From NCBI RefSeq assembly GCF_039904985.1, contig NZ_CP157005.1, forward strand, positions 3,367,501 to 3,431,500: DNA of 64,000 nucleotides. Direction: 5' to 3'. The stretch is from Methylomonas sp. AM2-LC (lineage in GTDB: Bacteria > Pseudomonadota > Gammaproteobacteria > Methylococcales > Methylomonadaceae). The position numbers and the translations under genes are program-made. The notes under the pieces are model-generated. The model was given only the letters and a program-made list of their open reading frames with translations, was not told the DNA's origin and searched no databases. Position 1 is the first letter of the stretch, and every line of letters begins with the position of its first letter. Below, piece after piece: positions 37,540 through 46,584 of this stretch.

Positions 37540-38724
37540 TCACGCAAAACGTAAGGTAGCATGGGCAATGGTTAATTCTTCATCGGTGCGGATAACGCGC
37601 ACAGATACCTTACTGTTATCTTTCGATATTAACCCAGATGCAGCCTGATTGCGGTTAGCGTCTAGCTCAATACCTAGAAACTCCAGGCCCTCGCAAATGT
37701 GAGTACGTATCAAGGGTGCATTTTCGCCAATACCACCAGAGAAGACCAGCGTATCTATACCACCCAATGCTGCGGCAAAACCGCCTATCCATTTTTTCAC
37801 CTGATAACAGTACAGTGCAACGGCTTCGGCCGCGCGCGTGTCATCAGGTTCTGCGGCCAGTAAATCGCACATATCGGCACTCAATTCCGACACACCTAGC
37901 AGGCCGGATTCGTGGTTGACCATATGTGAAAATTGAGCGGGAGTCATTTTCTCTATATGCGCCAGATAAGCACTCAACTCTGGATCCAAGTCGCCGGAAC
38001 GGGTACTCATGGGCAAACCCGATGTCGGTGTAAACCCCATGCTGGTATCAATACTTTTGCCATTCAGTACCGCGGCCAAACTAGAGCCTGCGCCAAGATG
38101 GGCTAAAATTACACGTCCTTCAATAGCCGCAGGATCACCCAGCTGCCGCAATTCTGCCAATAATGAGATATAAGCTAAACCGTAAAACCCATAACGTTGC
38201 ACACCCTTTGCCAAATAACGACGTGGAATAGGCAACCATTTAGCTATTAAGGGCATTTCATGATGGAAAGCCGTATCAAAACAGGCTACTTGCCGCAGAT
38301 GCGGATAGCGATCACGTAGTGTCACTATCATTTCAATCTCGTTACGCAGTTGCTCCTGCCCAAAGGGTAGCATCAGTCTTAATTCATCCAGCAAATCTGG
38401 GGTTACCAATTCGGACTCGGCATGCTGCATCCCCTGAATGACTCGATGACCAATGGCACCCAGCGTTGCAAATAGTTGCTGTTTCTCAAACCAATCAAAC
38501 AAAAAACGTGCGGCCGATTGATAATCAGTCACGCTGATACTGAGTGTTTGCGGTTGTTCTGCGGTACTGTCAATAAAGCTTAAATGCGTGCCGTTCATGC
38601 CCATACGCTCAATTTTTCCCGATAATTTACGTTCCAATCCAAAGTCCGAAGACGCAAATAGCGCAAACTTGATACTGCTAGCGCCTCCATTCAAGGCTAA
38701 GATGTCAGAATGAATATTGTTCAT
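37540..38724 (-). CDS. ackA: Acetate kinase
   Basis: A 394-residue ASKHA-fold kinase that interconverts acetyl phosphate + ADP and acetate + ATP. N-terminal phosphate loop LALNGGASSIKFALF (about 9-23; canonical N-x-G-S-S-S), GHRVIQGMQH, CFDTAFHH, HLGAGSSLAAVLNGKSIDTSMG, STRSGDLDP and FSGGIGENA are all present. It starts 10 nt after glgP, so the two are co-transcribed. With the phosphoketolase gene in the same window it would make ATP from acetyl phosphate without passing through pyruvate. No pta is seen here. Confidence 0.95.
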   Translation of the reverse strand: MNNIHSDILALNGGASSIKFALFASSDFGLERKLSGKIERMGMNGTHLSFIDSTAEQPQTLSISVTDYQSAARFLFDWFEKQQLFATLGAIGHRVIQGMQHAESELVTPDLLDELRLMLPFGQEQLRNEIEMIVTLRDRYPHLRQVACFDTAFHHEMPLIAKWLPIPRRYLAKGVQRYGFYGLAYISLLAELRQLGDPAAIEGRVILAHLGAGSSLAAVLNGKSIDTSMGFTPTSGLPMSTRSGDLDPELSAYLAHIEKMTPAQFSHMVNHESGLLGVSELSADMCDLLAAEPDDTRAAEAVALYCYQVKKWIGGFAAALGGIDTLVFSGGIGENAPLIRTHICEGLEFLGIELDANRNQAASGLISKDNSKVSVRVIRTDEELTIAHATLRFA

Positions 38725-38734
38725 AATTTACTCC

Positions 38735-41281
38735 CTATGGTTTCCATAAAATGTGCTGACATTCCAACGGTATTGATACACCCGCACAGCAAGGTATAAC
38801 TCTAGGTGTATAATCAGTCAGCGAACGATTTCGCGCTATAACCGCCTTATAAAACGCGCTACTGTTTACGAAGGTGTCAGCTCTAACTCTCTGCATAGTA
38901 TGACGTTCGATAGTATCCGCATCGCTACCATCAGCAAACAGTTCTACGCTGATAGCGCTGGGATCAATCTCTCCCAGAAACAACTGTAAACTAAACTCAT
39001 ACTGTGTTTCATCACTGGTGACAGTCAAGTCAACAAAACGTAAATGCTGCCAGTTTTGTGTCAGGCTTTGTTGCCAATCGACCATTTTCAGCGCGTTGAC
39101 ACTATTATTCTCACAACGCTCGTGATAGGCATTGGCAGCTGGCAGATAATGTTGGGTTGTATATTCACAAACGGCGCGGCTGGCAGAGAAACGTGGGGTT
39201 AGCTGTGCCATACTTTCCCGCATGCGATTCACCCAGCGGTTAGGTATATTGTTCTCATCACGATCATAAAACTCTGGAATGACTTCACGTTCTAATAATT
39301 CGTAAAGACAATTCGCCTCGTAAGCATCCAGTCCTGTATCACCAGTGTGCTCACGCCGATCTCCCAACGCCCAACCAACTGCGGGGGAATAAGCTTCTGC
39401 CCACCAGCCATCCAGTTCAGATAGATTTAGTCCACCATTAACCAACACTTTCATACCGCTCGTTCCACAGGCTTCCCAAGGTCTGAGCGGTGTATTCAGC
39501 CACACATCAACCCCCTGTACCAGATGGCTGGTCAAATGCATATCGTAATCTGCCAGAAAAACAACATGTCTGCTCACTTCGGGGCGCTGAATAAACTGAT
39601 TCCATTCCTTAATTAAAGCGCAGCCGGCTTTATCGGCCGGATGCGCTTTTCCAGCCAAAATCAGTTGTACCGGTCTTTGGGCATTAGTTAGCAGTCTCAG
39701 CAAACGCTCTGGGTCTTGTAGCAATAAATTAGGTCTTTTGTAAGTGGCAAAACGTCGTGCAAAACCCAACGTCAACACATTAGGATCAAAAATATGCTTT
39801 GCTTCGACCAGGACTTCAACCGAAGTACCCGCTAAGGCACGTTGCCGGCTAAGTTGTTTACGTACTAAGGATACAAATGATTCGCTGGCGGCAATACGAA
39901 ACTCCCAAAGCCGCTGATCAGAAAGCTTACGAATATCTTGCTCCAGATTAACCGTAGTACCTAACCAGCGTTCTTTACCGCAGGCTTCCGTCCAAAGTTC
40001 ATCGGCCGCAACTGAATCCCAGGTTGGCATATGTACACCATTGGTGACATAGCCAACCGGTACTTCTTCCGGCGGCCAATGTGGAAACAAATTGTTAAAT
40101 AAATGACGACTGACTTTACCGTGTAACTGACTGACTGCATTGACCGCCCCGCTACCACGAATGGCCAAGTACGCCATATTAAATGGCTCGGACTCATCAT
40201 CAGGGTTTTGTCGCCCCAAGGCTAGCAACTGGTGCAAACTAATACCCAGTTTATGCTCGGCATAGCCCGCCAGGTATTGCGCTATCAGTGCTGGTTCAAA
40301 ACGATCAAAGCCCGCAGCCACTGCGGTATGCGTTGTAAACAGGTTACCAGCTCGCGTTGCGGCAAGTGCTACAGCAAATGCATGACCAGTCTGTTGCATA
40401 TAGCAATAGGCACGTTCCAATACCGCAAACGCGGCATGCCCTTCGTTCAGGTGACAGACATCGGGTTTAATACCCAGCGCGGCCAGCAATCGCCAGCCAC
40501 CTATACCTAACAACAATTCTTGTTTAAGACGCAGCTCAATATCACCACCATACAACTCACTGGTAATGCCTCTATGTTCAGGAAAATTAGCGGCATCATT
40601 ACTATCCAGCAAATAGAGTTTTACCCTACCCACCTCAACTTGCCAGGTCCTTAACCATACTTTATAACCATGGAAACTAATTTCCAGACGTAACCATTCA
40701 CCGTTGGCATGTCTAACTGGCGTAATGGGTAATTGTCCTGGATCGTTATACGGAAACAACGCCTGCTGCTCACCCTGTTTATCTATCAATTGCCGAAAAT
40801 AGCCTTGTTGATAGAGTAAGCCGACACCGACTATCGGTACCCCCAGATCACTGGCCGCTTTTAACTGGTCACCAGCTACATTGCCTAAACCACCCGAATA
40901 AATGGGCAGCGATTCGCTCAGCATAAATTCCATGCTGAAATAGGCAATACAGCCTAAAGTACTATCGGCATGTTGCTCTTGAAACCAGGCCGGGGCGGCC
41001 AGAGCCAAACGTCTAGTTTTGAGAAGATCGTCGACTTTGTGGCGAAACACTGGATCAGCCAGTAAGCACTCGATACGATCACGCGATACGGTTTGCAGCA
41101 CTACCCAAGGGTTATGCGTAATTTCCCATAATTCATGATCTAATTGCCGCCATACACCGTCAGTTGAGTGATTCCAAGCCCAACGCATGTTTAATGCCAA
41201 CTCGGCCAAACAATCAAAACCCTCGATTTCTACCGGCAAAAGATTATAGATAGGGTGACTAACACGGGTTTGATTCAACAT
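38735..41281 (-). CDS. glgP: Alpha-glucan (glycogen) phosphorylase, DUF3417 type
   Basis: An 848-residue GT35 enzyme that releases glucose 1-phosphate from glycogen. It has the N-terminal DUF3417 region (LPVEIEGFDCLAELALNMRWAWNHSTDGVW) of the short Thermotoga/actinobacterial-type phosphorylases, then YFSMEFMLSESLPIYSGGLGNVAGD, HLNEGHAAFAVLER, and the pyridoxal-phosphate region TPLRPWEACGTSGMKVLVNGG with the cofactor Lys in GMKV. The C-terminal part has GWALGDRREHTGDTG. It heads a two-gene operon with ackA, and the recurrent operator lies about 150 nt upstream. It is a different phosphorylase class from E. coli GlgP. Confidence 0.94.
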   Translation of the reverse strand: MLNQTRVSHPIYNLLPVEIEGFDCLAELALNMRWAWNHSTDGVWRQLDHELWEITHNPWVVLQTVSRDRIECLLADPVFRHKVDDLLKTRRLALAAPAWFQEQHADSTLGCIAYFSMEFMLSESLPIYSGGLGNVAGDQLKAASDLGVPIVGVGLLYQQGYFRQLIDKQGEQQALFPYNDPGQLPITPVRHANGEWLRLEISFHGYKVWLRTWQVEVGRVKLYLLDSNDAANFPEHRGITSELYGGDIELRLKQELLLGIGGWRLLAALGIKPDVCHLNEGHAAFAVLERAYCYMQQTGHAFAVALAATRAGNLFTTHTAVAAGFDRFEPALIAQYLAGYAEHKLGISLHQLLALGRQNPDDESEPFNMAYLAIRGSGAVNAVSQLHGKVSRHLFNNLFPHWPPEEVPVGYVTNGVHMPTWDSVAADELWTEACGKERWLGTTVNLEQDIRKLSDQRLWEFRIAASESFVSLVRKQLSRQRALAGTSVEVLVEAKHIFDPNVLTLGFARRFATYKRPNLLLQDPERLLRLLTNAQRPVQLILAGKAHPADKAGCALIKEWNQFIQRPEVSRHVVFLADYDMHLTSHLVQGVDVWLNTPLRPWEACGTSGMKVLVNGGLNLSELDGWWAEAYSPAVGWALGDRREHTGDTGLDAYEANCLYELLEREVIPEFYDRDENNIPNRWVNRMRESMAQLTPRFSASRAVCEYTTQHYLPAANAYHERCENNSVNALKMVDWQQSLTQNWQHLRFVDLTVTSDETQYEFSLQLFLGEIDPSAISVELFADGSDADTIERHTMQRVRADTFVNSSAFYKAVIARNRSLTDYTPRVIPCCAGVSIPLECQHILWKP

Positions 41282-41406
41282 GATTTAAGCTTACCTTTAA
41301 TATTATTGCCAGCACTACGCGTGTAAGCGGGGATCATCGTCAAAAATGGGTTGTTTATACAAGATAATGTAAACCCCGGATTTATAGCCCAAAAGCCTAT
41401 AGCCTC

Positions 41407-41449
41407 ACAGTAAACGCAATAGCTCAATAGGTCTGTTCGGCAACGTACT
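41407..41449 (-). promoter_or_regulatory. Recurrent operator plus -10, glgP-ackA
   Basis: TGTTCGGCAACGTACT (41434-41449, plus orientation) matches 9 of 10 fixed positions. Toward glgP the proximal half CGAACA is followed by GACC. TACTGT (41412-41407) gives a centre at -41.5 and a start near 41400, with a leader of about 119 nt. Confidence 0.6.
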
Positions 41450-41490
41450 TAGGTTGGATTGCAATCGTGGGTAATAAAAAAACTTAGAAA

Positions 41491-41934
41491 TCAAGCAATA
41501 GCCGCATCTAGTAACTGACCAACAATACGCTGATGCGATTGCTGAACTAAAAGTAATTTCCATTCTATCAAGCAGCGCATATATAACGGCAATCGGTTAC
41601 TTAGCAGCATTTTGTTATATTGTGCGGTGACGCTTTCTTCACCTGTCAGTAATTGCCTTAAAGCCTTTTTCCTGCTAATACGGCAGCGGGTACCCGAAAC
41701 TACTGACGCCAAAGCATCAGTCTTAGTCTTGTTTGCGCAGAGTGTCGAACCTTGCTCACCTATTTCGGCTTCTAAGCTAACGGCAGCCGCTTTATGGCCT
41801 AAATAAATGCACATTAAGGATTCTGATTCGCCCTTGTTGACATTGGAAGATGTTTTTTTCATAACCTGCTGATAAATGTTTATAACAGCTAATTCGGTTT
41901 CTAGTAAATTGAGAGGCATGTGAATATTAGACAT
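41491..41934 (-). CDS. Ferritin-like DUF2383-type protein
   Basis: A 147-residue helical protein. LNLLETELAVINIYQQVMKK, HKAAAVSLEAEIGEQGS, ALRQLLTGEESVTAQYNKML and LPLYMRCLIEWKLLLVQQSHQRI resemble the four-helix DUF2383/ferritin-like arrangement (Glu in helix A, GEE, H-x-R). The WG-rich linker of the family is replaced by a basic SGTRCRISRKK segment, so the assignment is tentative. It stands alone between glgP and a gap of about 380 nt. No recurrent operator is seen upstream. Confidence 0.55.
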   Translation of the reverse strand: MSNIHMPLNLLETELAVINIYQQVMKKTSSNVNKGESESLMCIYLGHKAAAVSLEAEIGEQGSTLCANKTKTDALASVVSGTRCRISRKKALRQLLTGEESVTAQYNKMLLSNRLPLYMRCLIEWKLLLVQQSHQRIVGQLLDAAIA

Positions 41935-42314
41935 AATTTAATTTTGAATATTCTCGAAAAATTAGCTTTTGGAAGTGACTTCTACCCGCTCATTTTTCGA
42001 CAGCTACAGAACAATTGCTTAACCATTCATTTGAAACGGATACACAAACTATCAAACTCATCACCGCTTAATCATTTGGATAAAACCGCTACTGATTTAG
42101 CTAGATAAGCTGGCCAAATCAATTTCATGATTAGATATAGGGGAATGAGTATGGACTTATGTTTTTCGTAACAACACGAATGAAAAGACCTTAACGCGTG
42201 AGCGTAATATTGCCTACGCGCGTTTAAACTTGGCGAATTTATAAATAACAATTTACTCTAAGTACTTGGAGACAACGCACCCTATCGAGAATTAAACTAT
42301 TGATTTCATAAAAA
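41935..42314. other. Intergenic region with inverted repeat
   Basis: No convincing gene. TTAACGCG and CGCGTTTAA (about 42191-42228) form an imperfect dyad, and TTCGT/ACGAA lies at about 42165-42180. The latter does not fit the spacing of the recurrent operator. Function unknown. Confidence 0.35.
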
Positions 42315-42713
42315 CTATCGGAAATTCAATGGTAAAATCAAATTAATACCCGGCGATTGTGGAGGCACCATGTAAACAGGAGGCGGAGCATAAACGGGTT
42401 GAGCATAACCATAGCCATAACCGTTACCGTATCCATAGGCATTACCACCTCGGCCTCTACCGTTCCAATTGCCGTGTTCTTCACCGCGCTCATGTCCATG
42501 TTCGTGACCATGTTCTGCAAACGCAGCCGGTATGGATAAACAACTTACCGTTATGACAATGGTGATTATCGTCAGTTGCTTGGTTGTTATTGATAGCGGC
42601 TGTCTCGACAGTTTTGAGCGGCTATTAATAGAAAATGCACTCTTTAAAAATAGGGCAAGCATTAAGTAAATCGAGTTTGGAATAAAGAATACCGAGCGGG
42701 CACTTTTGATCAT
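42315..42713 (-). CDS. Small secreted Gly/Tyr/Pro-rich protein
   Basis: 132 residues. After an unusually long N-region there is a hydrophobic signal (LTIITIVITVSCLSIPAAFA, about 47-66), then HGHEHGHERGEEHG (His-rich, possibly metal-binding), NAYGYGNGYGYGYAQPVYAPPP, and a C-terminus PGINLILPLNFR of a type common on small periplasmic or outer-membrane-associated proteins. The ATG overlaps the stop of the Spy-like gene as ATGA (42710-42713), so the two are coupled. Function unknown. Confidence 0.65.
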   Translation of the reverse strand: MIKSARSVFFIPNSIYLMLALFLKSAFSINSRSKLSRQPLSITTKQLTIITIVITVSCLSIPAAFAEHGHEHGHERGEEHGNWNGRGRGGNAYGYGNGYGYGYAQPVYAPPPVYMVPPQSPGINLILPLNFR

Positions 42714-43189
42714 GACTGATCATCCTGTTTCTTTTCACCCTGCTTATGTTGGTGAAAATGATGATCGCCATGTTGAAACAAAGCATCAGCACTTTTTTTC
42801 TGTGCATCTGACATACTGTCATATAGTGCTGTAAATAGCGGTATCAGCTTCTTGATTCCATCCGCATGTGCAGTGGTAATTTCCGCATAGGAATTTAAAT
42901 CATCAATAGCCGTCATTTGCTTAGCATGATCATGCCTTGCTTGTGTAAGAGTATCCATGATTTTTGCATCTTCACGCATACTGGTATCGACCCTAGACCA
43001 TTTTTCTTCCTGATCTGGTGTAATATTTAGTTTGGCATGCATATTTTTGATACGAGTCGTAAGCCGTTCCTCTTGATGCTTTTCATCAGCTATTGCAAAA
43101 CCCGCAGATAGACTCAAACCAAACAGCAAAGCAATTGCCATCAGCAATCGTTTATTAGCGATAGTGTGTCGATTAACATTTGTTATCAT
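42710..43189 (-). CDS. Spy/CpxP-like periplasmic protein
   Basis: A 159-residue protein from the ATG at 43189, which has GGAG 8 nt upstream (20 further codons are open upstream). Signal peptide RLLMAIALLFGLSLSAGFAIA, then helices with LTTRIKNMHAKLNITPDQEEKWSRV, similar to the LTxxQ repeats of Spy/CpxP chaperones, and a His-rich tail (HGDHHFHQHKQGEKK). Spy-type proteins are ATP-independent periplasmic chaperones induced by envelope stress. It leads a two-gene unit with the Gly/Tyr-rich protein. Confidence 0.75.
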   Translation of the reverse strand: MITNVNRHTIANKRLLMAIALLFGLSLSAGFAIADEKHQEERLTTRIKNMHAKLNITPDQEEKWSRVDTSMREDAKIMDTLTQARHDHAKQMTAIDDLNSYAEITTAHADGIKKLIPLFTALYDSMSDAQKKSADALFQHGDHHFHQHKQGEKKQDDQS

Positions 43190-43255
43190 TTTATACTCCG
43201 TATAATTAGTACTTTTATCCCCATGACTTTGACAGTATGGAAAATTCATAGTGTC

Positions 43256-43298
43256 ATTATCAACACTGATAGAGCCAAGTTCAGTTCGTTAAGCGACA
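43256..43298 (-). promoter_or_regulatory. Degenerate recurrent operator plus -10, Spy-like gene
   Basis: AGTTCGTTAAGCGACA (43283-43298, plus) matches only 7 of 10 fixed positions, but the promoter-proximal half CGAACT is followed by GA, and GATAAT (43261-43256), 5 of 6 to consensus, is exactly at -10 spacing (centre -41.5, start near 43249). Support comes mainly from spacing. Confidence 0.4.
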
Positions 43299-43306
43299 TA
43301 GTGACA

Positions 43307-44443
43307 CTAAAAATGAAAATGCATGCCTAAGCCCACATACTGCACTTTAGTTTGATAAAACTGGCCTATGGGAGAGTTGCCATCAAAATATTCTGCCAGA
43401 ATCTGTAATTTACGCCCCCACACCTGAGTATTATCAAACTCAACACCAGCTCTGACTGATATATCCGAGCCCCAATGGTTCTGCTCGAAATTTTTAACAT
43501 CAGCGGCAAAAATGGGGCGCATGGCAGCTAGGTCCATAATCCAGGGGCTTCTAAACTCCAACCCATATTCTGTCGCCCAGGTTTTGAGAGTGCTGGGGTC
43601 TTTATCAATCAGACCAGTGCCACCACCATAAACGCGCAGCCCATAAGGTAAAGCGTAAGACAATTTTAAATCTAGTCCTTCATAACTCAGATTTACCCGC
43701 TGAAAATGCGTATTTCGCAGAAATTGCGCAATTAAAAACTCATCACCCACATGCGAACTCTGATGATAAAAGCGACCAAAAGCTGAAAATGCCCCATTGC
43801 GTATACTGCCATAACCAGCCACCGTAAAATCAGAATTGACCAGATTTTTTGATTGGGTATCCAAATTAAAATCACTAAATACCCCGGCCTGCATTCCTGT
43901 TTCCCATTGCGCACCGGAATTACCCAAGTTAGCGCGATAAAACGGCATGGTTTCACCAAAACTTACCGAAGCATTATTTCCACCAGCAAAGTTTTTAGGC
44001 TGATAACTGCGATAGGCTACCGAAAAATGTGACCAGCGCGGGTCTGCCAGAAAGGGTTTAAATAATAAGCCTACGGGCAATATACCGGTTGGCAAAATTT
44101 GTTGTGTCTTAACGGTAGCAGCATTATCAAACGTCTGAACGGCTGCAGCGCCAGATGTTCCTGCTGGTCCGCCACTAGTCTGGTAAATGTTGACAGCCTT
44201 AACACCCGGTATTGCTGACAATAATTTTGCCGCTTTATTTTGATCATCTGTATTCAAGGCAGTAACAGGCATAGATATCACCCCATCTTTAACCTCTACG
44301 GGGGGTAGTTCCTGTTTTAGCTCATGATGCAAAACCGCATTGGCATAACCAGCAAGATAAGCATCATCAGTTGAGATGGCATTTGCTAAACCACTGTAAA
44401 TTAGCATCATGCTGGTTAGCAGACTTAATTGAAAAGTTTGCAT
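43307..44443 (-). CDS. BON-like plus DUF1207 outer-membrane protein
   Basis: A 378-residue secreted protein: signal peptide (LSLLTSMMLIYSGLANA), an N-terminal BON-like strand/helix unit (about 45-90: VEVKDGVISMPVTALNTDDQNKAAKLLSAIPGVKAVNIY), a linker, then a beta-strand-rich DUF1207-type domain (about 115-378: FLADPRWSHFSVAYRSY, ending YVGLGMHFHF with terminal Phe), probably an outer-membrane barrel. BON next to DUF1207 in one chain is unusual. It begins 2 nt after the BON lipoprotein gene and shares its promoter. Confidence 0.75.
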   Translation of the reverse strand: MQTFQLSLLTSMMLIYSGLANAISTDDAYLAGYANAVLHHELKQELPPVEVKDGVISMPVTALNTDDQNKAAKLLSAIPGVKAVNIYQTSGGPAGTSGAAAVQTFDNAATVKTQQILPTGILPVGLLFKPFLADPRWSHFSVAYRSYQPKNFAGGNNASVSFGETMPFYRANLGNSGAQWETGMQAGVFSDFNLDTQSKNLVNSDFTVAGYGSIRNGAFSAFGRFYHQSSHVGDEFLIAQFLRNTHFQRVNLSYEGLDLKLSYALPYGLRVYGGGTGLIDKDPSTLKTWATEYGLEFRSPWIMDLAAMRPIFAADVKNFEQNHWGSDISVRAGVEFDNTQVWGRKLQILAEYFDGNSPIGQFYQTKVQYVGLGMHFHF

Positions 44444-44445
44444 AT

Positions 44446-44877
44446 TTATTTAGCCACTTCGCCAGCACTGAACTGCAGTTCATTGACGACTGATTTCACA
44501 TACTTCTGACTAGTCACCAGAGTGATTGCTCTGCCGATCAGTTGCTCTGAACTCAAAATACCGTTTAATTTAACCACGCCATCTACAGTCGTTACTTCAA
44601 TTTGCGTTGCTTTCAATAAATCGTCAGCAACCAAGGTCTCTTTCACTTTAGCGGTAATCATGGCATCATCCATATAGTTACCGGCAGTTGTGGCATCTTT
44701 AGCGACTGACGTTTTTGCGTTTTCCAGATCTTTACCTGCTTTTTCGGTCACTTGATCAATTTTCTGACCCGCCTTTTCCGCTGGGCCTTTTTGATCACAA
44801 GCTGTCATAGCAACTAAGGCGCTTAAAAAGGTAATAGCCAGTAGTCTTCTGAAATAATTGGCTTTAAACGTATTCAT
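44446..44877 (-). CDS. BON-domain lipoprotein
   Basis: A 143-residue protein with a lipoprotein signal (FLSALVAMTACDQKG; Cys about 27), a Lys/Ala-rich linker (KAGQKIDQVTEKAGKDLENAK) resembling LEA/YtxH stretches, and one BON domain (DDAMITAKVKETLVADDLLKATQIEVTTVDGVVKLNGIL, about 70-140). It is OsmY-like and periplasmic, envelope-anchored. It is the first gene of a transcript with the BON-DUF1207 gene, under the perfect operator at 45007. Confidence 0.9.
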   Translation of the reverse strand: MNTFKANYFRRLLAITFLSALVAMTACDQKGPAEKAGQKIDQVTEKAGKDLENAKTSVAKDATTAGNYMDDAMITAKVKETLVADDLLKATQIEVTTVDGVVKLNGILSSEQLIGRAITLVTSQKYVKSVVNELQFSAGEVAK

Positions 44878-44979
44878 GATATTTTCCTAAATTAGGTGGA
44901 ATGAAAGGTGTTGTAAAAAACGGGTACAACGCGTTGATAAAGACGCATTGATCGGCACAGTTTTATCTACTGGGAATAG

Positions 44980-45022
44980 AGTTTAGTCATTCGCCAGACG
45001 CTGTTCTGTACGGCATCGTACA
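44980..45022 (-). promoter_or_regulatory. Recurrent operator (perfect half-sites) plus -10, BON lipoprotein
   Basis: TGTACGGCATCGTACA (45007-45022) matches 10 of 10 fixed positions with half-sites that are exact reverse complements. Toward the gene it is followed by GA. TAAACT (44985-44980) gives a centre at -41.5 and a start near 44973. Confidence 0.7.
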
Positions 45023-45081
45023 TAAGTTGACGCAGGCGTTTAAATGCCTTGACAAATAATAGCCTGTGTAAAAAAATTAAG

Positions 45082-45104
45082 AAAAAAGCGGGGTTGAAAA
45101 CCCC
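45082..45104 (-). terminator. Rho-independent terminator after ompA-like gene
   Basis: On the minus strand GGGGTT-ttc-AACCCC is followed by GC and TTTTTT. It lies about 140 nt beyond the ompA-like stop and upstream of the BON lipoprotein promoter. Confidence 0.8.
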
Positions 45105-45246
45105 TTTTAAACAAAGGGGCTATAGAGGATTTTTAGATAGTTGATTAGACGCTAAGCACTTTTTTAGCCTAAGTGAAGTATTTTTCTGCCCATCCGACAT
45201 TAACTTACTTTATTAGCGGCAAGCTAGTATATTAAGTCGTTGCGTA

Positions 45247-46266
45247 TCAGTTTTCGATCCAGATTAATTCAACACGACGATTTTCAGAACGACCTGCTTC
45301 GGTGCTATTATCAGCAATCGGATTTTCAATACCAAAGCCTTTTGCAATCAATTTATTGGTAACGCCTTTTGATTTGAGATAACTAATCACCGAACTTGCA
45401 CGCCTTTCCGACAATCGCACATTGTAGGCTGCACCACCTTCGCTACTGGCATAACCACGTGCTTCAATTTCGGTTTTCTGTGGATCGTTCACCAGATCAG
45501 TGGCCAAACTATCCAAAATTTCCTTGGCAGGAGGCAATAACTCGGCAGAATCATATTTGAAATGCTCACCTTTCAGCACAATTTTTAGAGGACATCCATT
45601 GGCATCCACTTTACTGCTTTTATAATGTCTACCGTGACATGGATCAACAGGTTTCGCTACGGGTACAGGTGCCGTAACCACTGGTTCAGGACGAACTACA
45701 GCCTTGGCAACTTGTTTTGGTTTTTCGCCAAACGGAATGACAAAACCAACATTAACTGTCATATCGTTAAATTGGTCAGTGCCCGCTTGCACATGGTTAT
45801 TCAGATTATTGTTATAACGATAACGGACATCACTGCGCAATAAAAAGTTATCATTCAGTTCATAGGTAAAACCCAATCCGGCTTCGCCTATAACCCCTGC
45901 ACCGCAATTGCCTCCGACACAGCTATTCATTCCACCCGCAGCCACAACCGCATATGGAGAGAAAGTATCGCGAACGAAATAATATTGTAAGTCAGCGGTA
46001 CCACCGGTCAAACTCCAAGTTCCGTTATGACCATTAAAACCATCGTAAAAACCTTTCAATTCAACATTAAAATGTCTATCAATAATTTTACCAATGCCCA
46101 TACCGCCGCCCCAACCCTGATCAGCTCTGCGGTCGCCACCAGTTTGCACAAAGCTGGCAAAGGGCGCAATATACCAGCGGTCATCTGGGGTTTGATCGAC
46201 AGCATGCGCTAACGGTATAAAACCCACACTGAGAAATGAGGCAATAGTGAGCGTTTGTTTCAGCAT
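45247..46266 (-). CDS. OmpA-family outer-membrane protein
   Basis: A 339-residue protein: signal peptide (FLSVGFIPLAHA), an 8-strand barrel (about 25-190, YIAPFASFVQTGGDRR to VNVGFVIPFG), a Pro-rich hinge (PEPVVTAPVPVAKPVDPC), and a C-terminal OmpA peptidoglycan-binding domain with RGYASSEGGAAYNVRLSERRASSV, GFGIENPIADNSTEAGRSENRRVEL. It tethers the outer membrane to peptidoglycan. Cys pairs occur in loop and hinge (NSCVGGNCG). AAGGAA precedes the ATG. A terminator follows. The recurrent operator is about 120 nt upstream. Confidence 0.93.
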   Translation of the reverse strand: MLKQTLTIASFLSVGFIPLAHAVDQTPDDRWYIAPFASFVQTGGDRRADQGWGGGMGIGKIIDRHFNVELKGFYDGFNGHNGTWSLTGGTADLQYYFVRDTFSPYAVVAAGGMNSCVGGNCGAGVIGEAGLGFTYELNDNFLLRSDVRYRYNNNLNNHVQAGTDQFNDMTVNVGFVIPFGEKPKQVAKAVVRPEPVVTAPVPVAKPVDPCHGRHYKSSKVDANGCPLKIVLKGEHFKYDSAELLPPAKEILDSLATDLVNDPQKTEIEARGYASSEGGAAYNVRLSERRASSVISYLKSKGVTNKLIAKGFGIENPIADNSTEAGRSENRRVELIWIEN

Positions 46267-46360
46267 AATGTATTTCCTTCCTGGTTATTAAAATGTGATT
46301 CCCCTACTTGCTAATTGATTGCTCATGCAAACATTGGCAAGTTAAATGAATCTTACATGC

Positions 46361-46404
46361 ACCATACCCGCAATAATATTCACTTTTCTGTGCGTTACCG
46401 AACA
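46361..46404 (-). promoter_or_regulatory. Recurrent operator plus -10, ompA-like gene
   Basis: TGTGCGTTACCGAACA (46389-46404, plus) matches 10 of 10 fixed positions. Toward ompA it is followed by GA. TATGGT (46366-46361) gives a centre at -42.5 and a start near 46354. Confidence 0.6.
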
Positions 46405-46486
46405 TAGGTCATCATTTAAAAATTTGGCTGCTAAATCAAAATCTACCCAATCTGGGTATGGCATCATTATGAGGTATGCACGACTA

Positions 46487-46529
46487 TGTTCGACAACGAA
46501 CGGTAAAACACTCTACACGTCCTTATCAT
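46487..46529 (+). promoter_or_regulatory. Recurrent operator plus -10, His/Ala-rich protein
   Basis: TGTTCGACAACGAACG (46487-46502) matches 9 of 10 fixed positions. TATCAT (46524-46529), 5 of 6 to TATAAT, gives a centre at -41.5 and a start near 46536, 49 nt before the ATG. It is the only site where the base pair after the operator is GT rather than GA. Confidence 0.65.
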
Positions 46530-46584
46530 GCAAGCGTGAATTCAGTATTCACAAACGTTTCTAATTATTTAATAAGGAAAGACT

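Noticed and set aside
41920..42108. 62-codon plus-strand frame divergent from the ferritin-like gene
   Set aside because: Starts with GTG inside the opposite gene, has no recognisable domain and a composition like random intergenic sequence.
42161..42185. TTTTTCGTAACAACACGAATG as another copy of the recurrent operator
   Set aside because: The half-sites are too far apart and the fixed TGT/ACA edges are missing; no -10 lies at the right distance toward either neighbour.
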